Source of the DNA: Hahella sp. KA22 | Lineage (GTDB): Bacteria; Pseudomonadota; Gammaproteobacteria; Pseudomonadales; Oleiphilaceae | Direction of reading: 5' to 3' | Length of the DNA: 64,000 nt | NCBI RefSeq assembly: GCF_004135205.1 | Contig: NZ_CP035490.1 | Span: 2,745,501-2,809,500, forward strand | Shown here: piece after piece, positions 63,189 through 64,000 of the stretch | Layout of the letters: each line of letters starts with the position of its first letter | How positions within the stretch are numbered: position 1 is the first letter of the stretch | Program-made: the position numbers and the translations under genes | The notes under the pieces: model-generated | What the model was told of the DNA's origin: nothing | Database searches by the model: none | The model's input: only the letters and a program-made list of their open reading frames with translations

Positions 63189-64000
63189 CTAACGTTCAGC
63201 GATAGCGCCTTTTTTTACGCCTTCGTACGCTCGCACAGTAAACCAGTTTTGCGGGCGTTGCTTTTTCAGGGTCTGCGCAATATGTTCAGCGATCCACTCG
63301 ACGGTGGAATCAGTATCAATCATGTATACGCGCTTCTTCGGCATCAATAGCTCAAAGTCACCTTGCGAGGCGACATATTTGAAGCGTATGTGCTCAACGC
63401 CATTGATAGTCTCTTCTTGAGCGACATCTTCCCAGCTACCGATATAGATATCTTTCCATTTTTTGGCCCATTGATACTCGGTGAGCTGGCTGCGCTGTCC
63501 GTCTGCGAATATTTCCAGTTTGGAGCGGTGACCGTGAGCGATGCGCTGGCAGTTACCGGCGTGCTTTTTCAAACCATGGGTGTAGTGGTAGTAAGCGCCC
63601 TGAATGTTTTCCTCACGCAAGCGGATTTTCACCTTCTTTACATTGTCCGGCACCACGCTTTGCAGGTGTTTAGTCAATAAAGGTTCTACCGACTCGATAT
63701 CAATTTCCGTCAGAGGCAGGGCGGCGATGGCGTCAGTAGGGCAGGAGATGTGAAACTGCGCGTCGCCGGGAAAGCTGCAACTGACTTCAATGCGCTCGCC
63801 CTTTTGCTCGACATTCATGTCCAGCAGATCCTGAGGCACCACCAGTTTGTGATCAATCATATCCTCCGCAGCCTGGCGAAGGATTTTTTTGACGTCGCCG
63901 AAATCGAACACCATGCCTTGTTCGTCCAGGTCGCCGGAAAGCTCAATATCCATAATCCAGCTTTCTCCAACGATGCCGCGGAGAGGGTGAAGGTAAGAGA
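63189..64000 (-). CDS. 6-carboxytetrahydropterin synthase/PTPS family protein (start outside window)
   Basis: The protein belongs to the QueD/6-pyruvoyltetrahydropterin synthase family, which builds pterin or 7-deazaguanine precursors. Two family units are visible: MDIELSGDLDEQGMVFDFGDVKK, read in part, early, and HAGNCQRIAHGHRSKLEIF later with the zinc-type HGH. The apparent ATG at 63953 is internal: the frame stays open to the right edge and upstream codons LHPLRGIVGESWI fit the family. So the true start lies beyond the window and the gene is longer than the visible 270 codons. It is convergent with the MFS gene. Confidence 0.85.
   Translation of the reverse strand, partial: SYLHPLRGIVGESWIMDIELSGDLDEQGMVFDFGDVKKILRQAAEDMIDHKLVVPQDLLDMNVEQKGERIEVSCSFPGDAQFHISCPTDAIAALPLTEIDIESVEPLLTKHLQSVVPDNVKKVKIRLREENIQGAYYHYTHGLKKHAGNCQRIAHGHRSKLEIFADGQRSQLTEYQWAKKWKDIYIGSWEDVAQEETINGVEHIRFKYVASQGDFELLMPKKRVYMIDTDSTVEWIAEHIAQTLKKQRPQNWFTVRAYEGVKKGAIAER

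Overview
The window is a dense, ordinary-looking chromosome segment (roughly mid-50s % GC by eye) from a marine-type gammaproteobacterium. The best guess for the lineage is the Oceanospirillales/Pseudomonadales group, Hahella-like. The grounds are the pheST-ihfA-merR and thrS-infC-rpmI-rplT order with an AUU-started infC, the fadH/DUF1853/nadK/phosphatase/rhomboid/DUF1315/DUF2797/pepN block that I recall from Pseudomonas, and several c-di-GMP enzymes. The genus is inference.

Layout. 1-3.4 kb: end of a short-chain dehydrogenase, fxsA, and groES-groEL behind a sigma-32-type promoter. 3.4-7.3 kb: gspN-gspC-gspD, a type II secretion subset with a structured leader. 7.3-15 kb, mostly minus strand: M48 protease with LemA, an EAL/GGDEF protein, sodB and purE-purK. 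15-19 kb: envelope proteins of unknown role and gloA. 19.2-19.9 kb: tandem tRNA-Val/Asp/Val/Asp, then a 28-residue acidic mini-gene. 19.9-23.2 kb: AraC-type regulator divergent from fadH. 23.5-33.8 kb: coiled-coil protein, PLP-dependent deaminase-like protein, DUF1853, nadK, phosphatase, rhomboid protease, DUF1315, DUF2797 and pepN. 34-39.1 kb: DUF1329, YCF48 and RND-permease genes of an envelope transport system. 39.3-41.1 kb: orphan TAXI binding protein and orphan ParA-like ATPase. 41.3-48.7 kb: thrS-infC-rpmI-rplT-pheS-pheT-ihfA-merR. 48.7-49.4 kb: tRNA-Pro followed by a decayed phage integrase. 49.4-57.2 kb: phasin-like protein, elbB, a CHASE4-GGDEF cyclase, a lipoprotein, a small gene, and a PotD-like protein paired with a GGDEF-EAL protein (NspS/MbaA-like polyamine signalling). 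57.3-59.1 kb: gltX, tRNA-Ala and tRNA-Glu. 59.1-64 kb: EF-hand-type protein, small lipoprotein, an MFS-acyltransferase fusion, and a QueD/PTPS-family enzyme that runs off the right edge.

Most notable non-coding signals. (1) Between the rhomboid gene and DUF1315, a 23-bp Fur-box palindrome covers a sigma-70-like promoter that points leftwards into about 140 nt ending in a hairpin plus U-tract: a candidate Fur-repressed small RNA. (2) A hairpin just before thrS carries a 7-nt loop resembling the tRNA-Thr(GGU) anticodon loop. (3) Two mutually exclusive hairpins lie at the rpmI ribosome-binding site. (4) Downstream of tRNA-Pro there is an integrase C-terminal remnant with three evenly spaced 7-bp repeats. 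These were read by eye, without database searches.
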